Positions 1 through 6,299 of a stretch of DNA of 8,327 nucleotides are shown here, in pieces. Source of the stretch: Fidelibacterota bacterium (lineage in GTDB: Bacteria; Fidelibacterota; Marinisomatia; Marinisomatales; TCS56); the NCBI GenBank assembly GCA_013203015.1, contig JABMPO010000060.1, positions 1-8,327 of the forward strand, in the 5' to 3' direction. A program made the translations under genes and the position numbers. The notes beneath the pieces were generated by a model that made no database searches, was not told where the DNA came from, and worked only from the letters and a program-made list of their open reading frames with translations. Each line of letters begins with the position of its first letter. Position 1 is the stretch's first letter.

Positions 1-51
1 ATTAGAGGAATGTCGCGGGTCCTCCCGACAAGTCGGGACGTCTCTCGCTCA
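1..51 (+). repeat. 51-bp hairpin-containing repeat, copy A
   Basis: This block recurs at 330-380 with a single difference (position 30 is A here, G at 359 in copy B). It contains a 7-bp perfect inverted repeat, TCCCGAC (23-29) and GTCGGGA (32-38), with a 2-nt centre, and the one mismatch falls in that centre. Copy A touches the window edge, so the repeat may extend further left. In the frame of the downstream GIY-YIG gene the block has no stop codon, so automated annotation could wrongly extend that gene through it. The family is not one I can name; it is part of a cassette with the GIY-YIG gene. Confidence 0.9.
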
Positions 52-75
52 AACAGCCCCTTTAATGGGGCTGTT
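52..75 (+). terminator. Perfect 9-bp hairpin after repeat copy A
   Basis: AACAGCCCC (52-60) pairs perfectly with GGGGCTGTT (67-75) around a 6-nt loop. It sits at the same place relative to repeat copy A as the hairpin at 380-404 does to copy B, yet the stem sequences differ. It could terminate transcription from a gene to the left of the window, although only a weak T-rich stretch follows. It ends 4 nt before the preferred start codon of the GIY-YIG gene at 80, so it could also limit translation initiation there. Confidence 0.55.
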
Positions 76-79
76 AATT

Positions 80-334
80 ATGTATCACACCTACATTTTA
101 TATTCAAAACGGCTTGATCGATATTATACTGGGCATTCGGGTGATTTATCAATACGGACTAAAAAGCATAATCAAGGTTTAACCCGCTCGACAAAAGGTG
201 GAGTTCCCTGGGAGTTGGTGTATACAGAATGTTTTTCATCAAGATCTGAGGCAATGCGCAGGGAATATGTAATTAAGAAATGGAAGAGTCGTAAGTTGAT
301 TGAAGAATTAATTGACGGACTGAATAGTAATTAG
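80..334 (+). CDS. Small GIY-YIG nuclease-domain protein
   Basis: A single-domain GIY-YIG protein of 84 residues, about the full length of the small stand-alone family (UvrC/UPF0213-like). The GIY-type strand appears as YIL (residues 5-7), the YIG-type strand as YTG (16-18), the likely catalytic Arg is R26 in the following helix, and the likely metal-binding Glu is E62 in an RRE context. The basic segment KKWKSRK after it is typical of the family. An ATG at 65 would add five residues, but it lies across the loop/stem border of the hairpin at 52-75, and family members begin right at MYxTYIL, so 80 is preferred. No clear Shine-Dalgarno site is visible. The stop codon TAG (332-334) lies inside repeat copy B. 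The family cuts DNA in repair or homing; the specific role here is unknown. Confidence 0.85.
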   Translation: MYHTYILYSKRLDRYYTGHSGDLSIRTKKHNQGLTRSTKGGVPWELVYTECFSSRSEAMRREYVIKKWKSRKLIEELIDGLNSN

Positions 335-380
335 AGGAATGTCGCGGGTCCTCCCGACGAGTCGGGACGTCTCTCGCTCA
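330..380 (+). repeat. 51-bp hairpin-containing repeat, copy B
   Basis: This is the second copy of the block at 1-51, with 50 of 51 positions identical. The internal palindrome is TCCCGAC (352-358) and GTCGGGA (361-367). Its first bases supply the stop codon of the GIY-YIG gene. Because copy A starts with the same bases at position 1, the gene ending just left of the window may also stop in the repeat, which would mean at least two units in tandem. Confidence 0.9.
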
Positions 381-404
381 GAAGGCTCCAGTTTGGAGCC
401 TTCT
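380..404 (+). terminator. Perfect 11-bp hairpin after repeat copy B
   Basis: AGAAGGCTCCA (380-390) pairs with TGGAGCCTTCT (394-404) around a GTT loop, followed by ATAATTTTC. The GC-containing stem, tight loop and T-containing tail fit an intrinsic terminator for the GIY-YIG gene. The stem sequence is unrelated to that of the hairpin at 52-75 although both follow the same repeat. Confidence 0.7.
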
Positions 405-410
405 ATAATT

Positions 411-432
411 TTCATCATTATTATGTGATGAA
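411..432. promoter_or_regulatory. Inverted repeat upstream of the barrel gene
   Basis: TTCATCA (411-417) and TGATGAA (426-432) form a perfect 7-bp inverted repeat with an 8-nt centre, about 105 nt before the start codon at 536. It could be an operator or a chance palindrome in AT-rich DNA. No convincing -35/-10 pair was found between 405 and 535. Confidence 0.2.
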
Positions 433-535
433 TATCATTTAATCAATTTGCAACTGATTTGTAGAATTAGAGGTATTCATTTAATAAATTTTGGACACTT
501 AATCTTAATAATGCCAATATTTCTGTGGAGGAACA

Positions 536-1174
536 ATGAGCAAATTAAATTTTAAAGCGATTGTATTTTTAATTGCCTTAATTACTGGAATTGCTAATGC
601 GCAAATAGCTGATAACCATGTAATTCGTGTTGGCTATTACATTCCGCAGGCAGCCAAGAGCGGCATGATCCTTGGATATCAAACAGGTAAAGCAGTTGAT
701 GATCGGGTATCATATGGATTCAGCGTTGATCTTTATACCCGGAAATATGTAGAAAAAGTTGAAATTGATACTACCGGGCTTGACCTGGCCACTGTCAACA
801 CGAACCGTGTAAATATTGACTTTTCAACTTATATGCTCCCGATACAGGCTAATGTAATTGTCAATATGCCGGTGGACGTTTCAGGAATGAGTCCTTATGT
901 CAGCGGTGGTCTTGGCTTTGCGTTTCTATTAAACCGTGAGCTTAATTATATCAATGATGAAAAGGATACCAGGTTCTTCTCAGCTTTCGTATGGAATTTA
1001 GCCGGAGGTGTATCCTATGAGTTGGGAACGAATTCTGCAGCGCGATTTGAACTCTTTTATAATCGGGCTTTATTGAAAGGAGCGCGCGATAAAACCGAAG
1101 CCGGATTTCCAATTTATGATGAGCTGAATATGTCCGGACTTGGTCTGCGCCTTGGGTTAGTAATGGATTTATAG
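536..1174 (+). CDS. Exported outer-membrane beta-barrel-like protein
   Basis: A 212-residue protein with a clear signal peptide: Lys residues near the start, a hydrophobic stretch from about 8 to 20, and a probable cleavage after ANA (residue 22). The mature part alternates hydrophobic and polar residues in strand-like segments (RVGYYIPQ, YGFSVDLYTRKY, SPYVSGGLGFAFLL, RFFSAFVWNLAGGVSYELG) and ends in a Gly/Leu-rich amphipathic strand, as expected of small 8-stranded OmpW/OmpA-like barrels. It therefore probably sits in the outer membrane. The start is supported by GGAGG (527-531) 4 nt before the ATG. No specific transport or binding function can be read from it. The macro-domain reading frame begins 12 nt after its stop. 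Confidence 0.75.
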   Translation: MSKLNFKAIVFLIALITGIANAQIADNHVIRVGYYIPQAAKSGMILGYQTGKAVDDRVSYGFSVDLYTRKYVEKVEIDTTGLDLATVNTNRVNIDFSTYMLPIQANVIVNMPVDVSGMSPYVSGGLGFAFLLNRELNYINDEKDTRFFSAFVWNLAGGVSYELGTNSAARFELFYNRALLKGARDKTEAGFPIYDELNMSGLGLRLGLVMDL

Positions 1175-1186
1175 GTATAGTAATTC

Positions 1187-1729
1187 TTGGGCGAGTTAGA
1201 ATTTTACGATTGTATTAAAATAATCCAGGGGGATATTACAAATGTGAGTGCTGATGTAATCGTAAATGCAGCAAATAATAGATTGTTGGGGGGAGGTGGT
1301 GTTGATGGCGCAATTCATCGTGCAGCCGGACCATTATTATTGGATGAGTGTAGAAAATTGGGTAGTTGTCCGACTGGTGAAGTAAGAGTGACCGGAGCCT
1401 ATGACTTAAATGCCCGATTCATCTTTCATACAGTTGGTCCAATCTGGTAAGGAGGTGGTCTCAATGAATCCGCGCTCTTGCGTAATTGTTATATTAATTG
1501 TTTGAATACTGCCAAACGCTTAAAAATATCCAGTATTGCATTCCCATCAATAAGCACCGGAGTCTACGGATTTCCGATTGAATTGGCTGTGCCGATTGTT
1601 TTATCCTCATTATTTGATTTTATTAAACAAGGGTGCGTGTTAGAATCATTATTGATTGTGTGTTATGATTCACCGACATTTGATACTTACACTAATCGCT
1701 ATAATGTATTAATATCGAATGCTATATAG
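1187..1729 (+). pseudogene. Macro-domain protein interrupted by one in-frame TAA
   Basis: Read through the TAA at 1448-1450, this frame gives about 180 residues, the usual length of single-domain macro proteins of the O-acetyl-ADP-ribose deacetylase (YmdB-like) type. The first part shows QGDIT (14-18), NAAN (27-30, ADP-ribose-binding Asn region), GGGGVDGAIH (35-44) and HTVGPIW just before the stop. The second part, in the same frame, continues with GGGLNESALL and then SISTGVYGFP, the second phosphate-binding loop. Family members have a residue such as Arg or Lys between W and GG, so the TAA replaces one ordinary codon: a nonsense change, not a frameshift. The best start is TTG at 1187 with no visible Shine-Dalgarno site, another hint of decay. 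The family binds ADP-ribose and removes ADP-ribosyl or acetyl groups in the cytosol. A sequencing error or stop readthrough are alternatives. Confidence 0.85.
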
Positions 1730-1787
1730 CCAGTTTTTGCAACGATTTTGGAAAGATTAACAGCTTAGCACCAAGGTATCATTTAGT

Positions 1788-2648
1788 ATGCAACGTGAAG
1801 CAGTCACCAGAATAATAGGAATTATGAGTCAAAAAGGGGGAGTTGGCAAAACAACTTCGGCAATGAATATTGGTGATGGACTGTTTCGTATGGGGCGGAA
1901 AGTATTACTGATCGATCTTGATCCCCAGGCTCATCTGACCACTGCATTGGGTTTTGCACCGCCATTTTATAAGACTATCTACGATGTATTAGACGATCAG
2001 GCACCGGTTCAGGATGCGATTTTGAATCGCGGAGGATTACATATTCTGCCATCGGAACATCAGCTTGCCAACGCTGAATCGGAATTACCAAAAATCAGTA
2101 AATATCAGTATACTTTGAAAAACAAAATGGAAGCAGTCGTTGATAAATATGACTATATCATTGTTGATTGTACACCCTCGCTGGGATCTCTGTTTATTAA
2201 TGCATTTGCATTTGTGACTGAAGTTTTTATCCCGGTTCAGGTTGAGTGGTTGGCAATAAAAGGTGTAGCCTCAGTATTGAATGTTTTCGAATCGGGTAAA
2301 AAACATGGGTTGAATGACAAGCTTGAAGTATCAGGTGTGATAGCAACAATGTCTGACCGCCGAAAAATTCTTAACCGGGAAATGTTGAATCATATAAATG
2401 ATCTATTTGGCAACCGGGTTTTTAAAACCTATATCCGTGACAACGTATCATTGGCCGAATCACCTAGTCTCGGCCTGACAATTTTTGAATATCTCGCGAG
2501 GAGTTATGGCGCCAAGGATTATAAGAGTTTAGTAAATGAGATATTGCAGATGGAAGAAAATCGTCGGGATAAAGAATTGCAGAAAGCTTCCTATGACAGC
2601 TTCTTTTCAGCACTTGATAAAGATGCCGAAAAAAATACTCAAGTCTGA
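1788..2648 (+). CDS. ParA/Soj-type partitioning ATPase
   Basis: A 286-residue P-loop ATPase of the ParA/MinD superfamily. The deviant Walker A motif KGGVGKTT lies at residues 16-23 with the signature first Lys at 16; Walker A' is LLIDLDPQAH (40-49); Walker B is IIVDCTPS (124-131). The C-terminal tail is charged and probably helical (roughly 250-286). Such ATPases dimerise on ATP, bind DNA nonspecifically and position chromosomes, plasmids or protein assemblies, usually with a ParB-like partner that stimulates hydrolysis. No ParB-type gene or parS-like site is visible here. The start at 1788 gives a normal spacing to Walker A; Met13 would be too close to the P-loop strand. It lies 58 nt after the macro gene and 87 nt before the CNNM gene. 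Confidence 0.9.
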   Translation: MQREAVTRIIGIMSQKGGVGKTTSAMNIGDGLFRMGRKVLLIDLDPQAHLTTALGFAPPFYKTIYDVLDDQAPVQDAILNRGGLHILPSEHQLANAESELPKISKYQYTLKNKMEAVVDKYDYIIVDCTPSLGSLFINAFAFVTEVFIPVQVEWLAIKGVASVLNVFESGKKHGLNDKLEVSGVIATMSDRRKILNREMLNHINDLFGNRVFKTYIRDNVSLAESPSLGLTIFEYLARSYGAKDYKSLVNEILQMEENRRDKELQKASYDSFFSALDKDAEKNTQV

Positions 2649-2654
2649 TTTCAC

Positions 2655-2676
2655 TGCCATTTTCGATTAAATGGTA
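2655..2676 (+). terminator. Weak hairpin after parA-like gene
   Basis: TGCCATTT (2655-2662) pairs with AAATGGTA (2669-2676), with one G-T wobble and a 6-nt loop, 7 nt after the ATPase stop codon. It is AU-rich and lacks a T-run, so it may act as a weak terminator or RNA-stabilising stem, or may be accidental. Confidence 0.25.
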
Positions 2677-2735
2677 TGTAATTAATACAGATTATTTTAT
2701 TAACTTTCAGTAATGATTGGAATTACCGTCGGACG

Positions 2736-3773
2736 ATGACCGCCCTCATAATTTATTTCAGCTTCGCGCTGATTATTTCCTTTTTGTGCTCCTTGCTGGA
2801 GTCAGTATTGCTCAGTGTTAATCACACCCATATCGCTAAACTCATCAAGGAAGAAAATAAAGCTGGTTTTCGACTAAAAATATTGAAAGATAAGATAAGT
2901 CGGCCTTTGGCAGCCATCTTAACCTTGAATACAATTGCTCATACGGTTGGCGCAGCTGGAGTTGGTGCGCAGGTATTAATAGTATATGGTAATAAATGGG
3001 TCGCTTTATTTTCGGTTATATTAACTCTTTCCATTCTGATCTTTTCTGAAATCATACCAAAAACTTTAGGTGCAGTTTACTGGAAAAGACTTTCCGGTTT
3101 CTCAGCTATTTCCATCAATGGATTGATTTATATAACTTATCCCTTTGTTATTTTGCTGGAATTGATCAGTCGATTTTTGACCCCTAAAAAACCGGATCAA
3201 TTGATTACCAGGGAAGAAATGGTGATAATGGCAGAAATCGGTGAGAGTGAGGGGACAATCCAGGAAAAAGAAACCCATTTAATTGAGAATATACTTAAGC
3301 TCAATAAAATTGATGCAGAAGAAGTATTGACACCCCGTTCGGTCATATTTGCCTTCCAGAAAGATCAGACCGTTGGAGAAGTGATGGAAGCCCACGAAGA
3401 TATCCGGTTTTCACGGATTCCGATTTATACCAATAACCTGGACGATATCGTCGGTATCATTCATCGCTATGATTTGCAGACAAAATTTTCCGAGGATGAT
3501 TTTTCAGCCTCGATGGAATCATTTATGACCGACGTCGATACTGTTCTTGTAGATGAATCGGTTGCATCGATACTGGATAAGTTCATCAAGAAACAGGAAC
3601 ATATTTTTATTGTAAAAGATGAGTTTGGTGGGACTGAAGGCATTATTTCTTTGGAAGATGCGGTTGAAACGCTGTTAGGTGCGGAAATCGTTGATGAATT
3701 TGATTCAGTGGCTGATATGCGCAAATTTGCTCGTGAAAAATGGCGCAAACAGGAACTGGAAGCAAAGAAATAA
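2736..3773 (+). CDS. CNNM (DUF21) and CBS-pair membrane protein, hemolysin-like/CorC-related
   Basis: A 345-residue inner-membrane protein. The N-terminal CNNM/DUF21 domain covers about residues 1-155, with hydrophobic segments near 4-28, 60-85, 88-117 (ending in the conserved EIIPKTLG) and 123-148. A cytosolic CBS pair follows: the first repeat runs from VLTPRSVIFAF through RIPIYTNNLDDIVGIIHRYDL, the second from MTDVDTVLVDE through FGGTEGIISLEDAVETLLG. The C-terminal CorC/HlyC transporter-associated domain of longer relatives is absent; the protein ends about 30 residues after the second CBS, as many short family members do. Characterised relatives (CNNM/CorC) export Mg2+ and bind ATP at the CBS module; 'hemolysin' is a historical label. 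Mg2+ or Co2+ handling is inference by family. The Shine-Dalgarno site is weak. Confidence 0.88.
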   Translation: MTALIIYFSFALIISFLCSLLESVLLSVNHTHIAKLIKEENKAGFRLKILKDKISRPLAAILTLNTIAHTVGAAGVGAQVLIVYGNKWVALFSVILTLSILIFSEIIPKTLGAVYWKRLSGFSAISINGLIYITYPFVILLELISRFLTPKKPDQLITREEMVIMAEIGESEGTIQEKETHLIENILKLNKIDAEEVLTPRSVIFAFQKDQTVGEVMEAHEDIRFSRIPIYTNNLDDIVGIIHRYDLQTKFSEDDFSASMESFMTDVDTVLVDESVASILDKFIKKQEHIFIVKDEFGGTEGIISLEDAVETLLGAEIVDEFDSVADMRKFAREKWRKQELEAKK

Positions 3774-3790
3774 TAAGACCGGGTTCAGCA

Positions 3791-5707
3791 ATGTTTGACC
3801 TGGCCGGTCAATCCCGATCATCTAAATTTTTACTTCTGATTTGTATATGTACCACAGCTTTCCATTTTGGTTTTGCCCAACAATCTGCAACAACCAGATA
3901 TTTTCTCAATGAAATTGATTTTATCAGTGACTACTCAACAAACCTGACGGAGATTTCAGCAGTACCGTTTATCAAAGTTGAATATGATAATTTACAGCAC
4001 GTTACTAAAAAAATATGGTACGATTCTTTCGGCACAACAATATTAACCCAAAATTTTAGCTACCATAACGAAACCAATGAACTATCCGAAATAAAGACTT
4101 ATAACACGACGAGTGATTTGATAGAATGGACTATTTATGGGGGTGATTCTTTATCGTTGTTGTTTGCGGAATATTCTCTGGAAACTAATATCTCGGTTGG
4201 TTGGGATGATCGTTACACAATTCAGTCTTATAGCGGTGGAAAAATTGATTCCTGTCGTTTTTTCAACGCCGGAGGAAAACTGTTGGGGATTATCGAATAC
4301 AAATTGTCGTCCGGCAGTGAATTAGCTTCTCAGATCTGGCGCAATGTTGAAACTAATTATGTCGTTCGGGAATGGCGCGTGATCACAAACCAAACATCAG
4401 GTGTTACCCGAATGGTGGAATTAGACCGTTATGGGCATGTCGTTCGCGACATCAGATTAAATTCGGAGGGGCAGGAAGAAGCGATTGAGATAATTAATCC
4501 CTGGAAATCCACAGCAATTAATGCTGCCAATATTTCATATCAACTCTACACCGATATTTCTGAGGGTAGTTTTTCCTGGGATTGGATCGCAGGGACTGAG
4601 GATGTGTTGGGGTCCCACGTCTACAATCCATATGGTGTTGAATTGATCGCCGGAACCCACCAGACCGATTATTCATTTGCCCCGAGCTTGATCGAGAATG
4701 CCTGTTACAGGATTACTTTCACAGGGGTTACTACCCGTGGCAATCCGGTGATTCCGGTAAGTATTGATTCGGTCTGGTTTGATAAAACTCCACCTGATAT
4801 TACCCTGACGGTAGTTGCAAATTCTCTGCGACCTCAAATCAGTTATTTAACAAGTGAATCGCTAATGCAAGCTGTACTAAAATTTGAAAGTTTAGCGGGA
4901 ATAGTGGCCGTTCCTTTTACCGTAGCCGAATTAAGTATCCGGAAAGATAGTTTATTCGTGCCGACCGAACTGGAAGCATTAGACAGCACCTTGGTTTATA
5001 GCGCCGAACTGCATGGCCGCGACCAGGCCGGTAACTGGGCGGTATCAGCACCATACCAGGGTATACGTTTTGATAGTCAACCACCGGCAATTACTGTTAT
5101 GATCCCACAGCAGGGTAGTCGGATTAGTAATTCTGACGTACAATTTCAAAGTAATGAAGATTTACATTCTGCAGAATTTATCTGGATTTCTGAAAATGGC
5201 GATAGCCTGAAAAAAATTGTGGATTTGGAATCTCCTGCTACACCAGACAGTATTAGCTATTTATTATCTGATTCAACAGAACTATTGGATGAAATGACTT
5301 ACCAGCTGCAAATCAAAGCTATTGATTTATATGGCAATGTATCTGAAGTGATTTCCATTTCCGGAATGGTATTTGATATTACTCCGCCCCTGATAACTTC
5401 CATTTTTCCCTATTCGGACGGAGTAATGGAAAACAAGTCGGTTTCATTTATTTTCAGTGAGGAGATGGGTAGTGCCGTGTATCGCTGGGAAACGTATTCG
5501 GGAGCTATTCCTGTTGCACCATTAACCGCCAGATTGACCAGAGAAGAGTTGGCTGCCGGCGAAAAAATTAACCTGCTGCTTTCAGATATGCCGCAGTTGC
5601 TGCCTGGTAATATGTATCGGGTAGTAATCAGCGGTGTTGACGTGGCTGGCAATCCCAGTGATCCGGTGATTCTGGAGAATGTACTTTTTCGTCCGATTGA
5701 CAAATAA
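3791..5707 (+). CDS. Secreted protein with three C-terminal Ig-like domains
   Basis: A 638-residue exported protein of unrecognised specific function. The ATG at 3791 is chosen because it places a signal peptide at the N-terminus (SSKFLLLICICTTAFHFGFA, cleavage probably before QQS). An upstream in-frame ATG at 3740 overlaps the preceding gene by 34 nt and would bury the signal. The first ~300 residues are strand-rich, with Tyr/Trp/Gly-rich stretches such as DSFGTTILTQ and DRYGHVVRDI that resemble the short text-like repeats of YD/RHS-type proteins. Three Ig-like domains follow, each introduced by an FDxxPP motif: FDKTPP near residue 330, FDSQPP near 427, FDITPP near 528, so a period of about 97-101 residues. 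No C-terminal sorting domain is evident. It starts 17 nt after the CNNM stop, so cotranscription is likely. A surface or adhesive role is inference. Confidence 0.75.
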   Translation: MFDLAGQSRSSKFLLLICICTTAFHFGFAQQSATTRYFLNEIDFISDYSTNLTEISAVPFIKVEYDNLQHVTKKIWYDSFGTTILTQNFSYHNETNELSEIKTYNTTSDLIEWTIYGGDSLSLLFAEYSLETNISVGWDDRYTIQSYSGGKIDSCRFFNAGGKLLGIIEYKLSSGSELASQIWRNVETNYVVREWRVITNQTSGVTRMVELDRYGHVVRDIRLNSEGQEEAIEIINPWKSTAINAANISYQLYTDISEGSFSWDWIAGTEDVLGSHVYNPYGVELIAGTHQTDYSFAPSLIENACYRITFTGVTTRGNPVIPVSIDSVWFDKTPPDITLTVVANSLRPQISYLTSESLMQAVLKFESLAGIVAVPFTVAELSIRKDSLFVPTELEALDSTLVYSAELHGRDQAGNWAVSAPYQGIRFDSQPPAITVMIPQQGSRISNSDVQFQSNEDLHSAEFIWISENGDSLKKIVDLESPATPDSISYLLSDSTELLDEMTYQLQIKAIDLYGNVSEVISISGMVFDITPPLITSIFPYSDGVMENKSVSFIFSEEMGSAVYRWETYSGAIPVAPLTARLTREELAAGEKINLLLSDMPQLLPGNMYRVVISGVDVAGNPSDPVILENVLFRPIDK

Positions 5708-5723
5708 TTAATAAATTTATTAA
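5708..5723. other. 16-bp AT-only perfect palindrome
   Basis: TTAATAAATTTATTAA is a perfect palindrome overlapping the stop region of the Ig-like gene. It has no loop and no GC, so it is not a standard terminator. It may be a regulator-binding site or simply AT-rich sequence; nothing else is visible in the 106 nt between the two genes except a TATATT (5777-5782) that could be a -10 element without a recognisable -35. Confidence 0.25.
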
Positions 5724-5813
5724 AAAATATAATTTCGGTTTTTGTATTGAATTTATCTTCCATTAAATTCTCCGGCTATATTCGTAAGAAATTTTGTAGA
5801 AAAAGGATTTATA

Positions 5814-6188
5814 ATGGCAAAGAAGGTAGGCGGATTCGCCCAAAAACATGGCAGGGGTCGTGAAAAAAGAGAATTTACACTCGTCAAATATGTCAAGAGT
5901 GTGCGATCAGAAAAATCTGGTTTTTACCGTTTCCAGGATCAGATCCTGAAAATAAATGATGGTGAGACGGTTGAAGCGGCTCTAAAAAGAACCCACCGGG
6001 AATTGAACCCCGAACCGGAAAAAATTCCCGTGCAACAACCAGAAACAGCGGCGCCCAATAAAGCAGCTAAGGTTGAAGAAAAAGCTGATGAAGCAATAAT
6101 CGAAGAACCTGTAGCTGAAGCAGCAATCGAAGAACCTGTCGCAGAGCCCGAAGTTGCAGCTGAAGCAGTAGAACCAACCAAAGCCTAA
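5814..6188 (+). CDS. Small basic DUF4295-like protein with acidic Ala/Glu/Pro tail
   Basis: A 124-residue protein in two parts. Residues 1-62 are basic (MAKKVGGF, GRGREKREF, VKYVKSVRSEKSGFYRFQDQIL, then DGETVEAALKR) and resemble, by eye, DUF4295 of Bacteroidota, a very small basic protein encoded with ribosomal proteins and, as I recall, found in the large ribosomal subunit of Flavobacterium; the shared pattern is MAKK followed by VKSxKTGxYxF. Residues from about 63 are low-complexity, rich in Glu, Ala and Pro, with a nine-residue near-repeat (EEPVAEA/EEPVAEP). Known DUF4295 proteins lack such a tail. A ribosome- or RNA-associated role is inferred from the basic half only. AAGGA (5803-5807), 6 nt before ATG, fixes the start. 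It is followed after 26 nt by the tRNA-Ser remnant, so the two may once have been transcribed together. Confidence 0.6.
   Translation: MAKKVGGFAQKHGRGREKREFTLVKYVKSVRSEKSGFYRFQDQILKINDGETVEAALKRTHRELNPEPEKIPVQQPETAAPNKAAKVEEKADEAIIEEPVAEAAIEEPVAEPEVAAEAVEPTKA
6099..6139 (+). repeat. 27-bp-period tandem duplication inside the acidic tail
   Basis: ATCGAAGAACCTGT occurs at 6099-6112 and again at 6126-6139, exactly 27 bp apart, with similar flanking bases. The shift equals nine codons and gives two copies of an EEPVAE-type unit, so the tail appears to have grown by in-frame duplication. Confidence 0.8.
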
Positions 6189-6200
6189 TTATTTATTAAT

Positions 6201-6206
6201 TAAAAT
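6201..6206 (+). promoter_or_regulatory. Possible -10 element of the original tRNA-Ser gene
   Basis: TAAAAT lies 8 nt before the first base of the tRNA sequence at 6215, a spacing that suits a -10 hexamer. No -35 match is visible about 17 nt upstream, where the preceding coding sequence ends. Confidence 0.25.
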
Positions 6207-6214
6207 ATTTTGTA

Positions 6215-6253
6215 GGAGAGGTGGCCGAGCGGCTGAAGGCGCACGCTTGGAAA
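6215..6253 (+). repeat. attL: orphaned 5' half of tRNA-Ser(GGA)
   Basis: These 39 bp are identical to 8274-8312. They comprise the acceptor strand GGAGAGG, the D-arm and the anticodon stem 5' strand plus the whole anticodon loop TTGGAAA. Identity stops at the last loop base: here the next bases are TTCGGTG, while at the right the anticodon stem is completed by GCGTG. The fragment therefore cannot form a tRNA. It is the left boundary of the integrated element and the remnant of the original 5' part of the gene. An 8-bp perfect palindrome GGTGCACC (6257-6264) begins 3 nt inside the element. Confidence 0.9.
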
Positions 6254-6299
6254 TTCGGTGCACCTATAGCTTTGATTTCATATTGCTTATCAAGGAATT

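Noticed and set aside
65..79. Upstream ATG for the GIY-YIG gene
   Set aside because: It lies across the loop/stem border of the 52-75 hairpin and adds MGLLI, which is a translation of the hairpin arm. The family begins at the next Met.
1..380. CRISPR array
   Set aside because: Only two repeat copies, 329 bp apart, with a coding gene between them; no regular spacers.
1464..1505. 13-codon peptide after a perfect Shine-Dalgarno sequence
   Set aside because: It overlaps conserved macro-domain coding sequence in another frame and is explained by the Gly-Gly-Gly codons; kept only as a remark in a finding.
1478..1729. Separate short gene starting at TTG 1478
   Set aside because: It is the second half of the macro domain in the same frame as 1187-1447, with Gly-Gly-Gly and further conserved residues between 1451 and 1477. 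No independent start site at a suitable distance from the Shine-Dalgarno-like sequence was found.
3467..3748. Minus-strand reading frame inside the CNNM gene
   Set aside because: Ser/Thr-rich antisense shadow of a well-supported gene with no start signals.
5410..5763. Minus-strand reading frame over the end of the Ig-like gene
   Set aside because: Overlaps strongly supported coding sequence, has no recognisable domain or ribosome-binding site.
5939..6181. Minus-strand reading frame opposite the acidic tail
   Set aside because: Its Ala/Ser/Gly-rich product is simply the antisense of the repetitive Glu/Ala/Pro codons.
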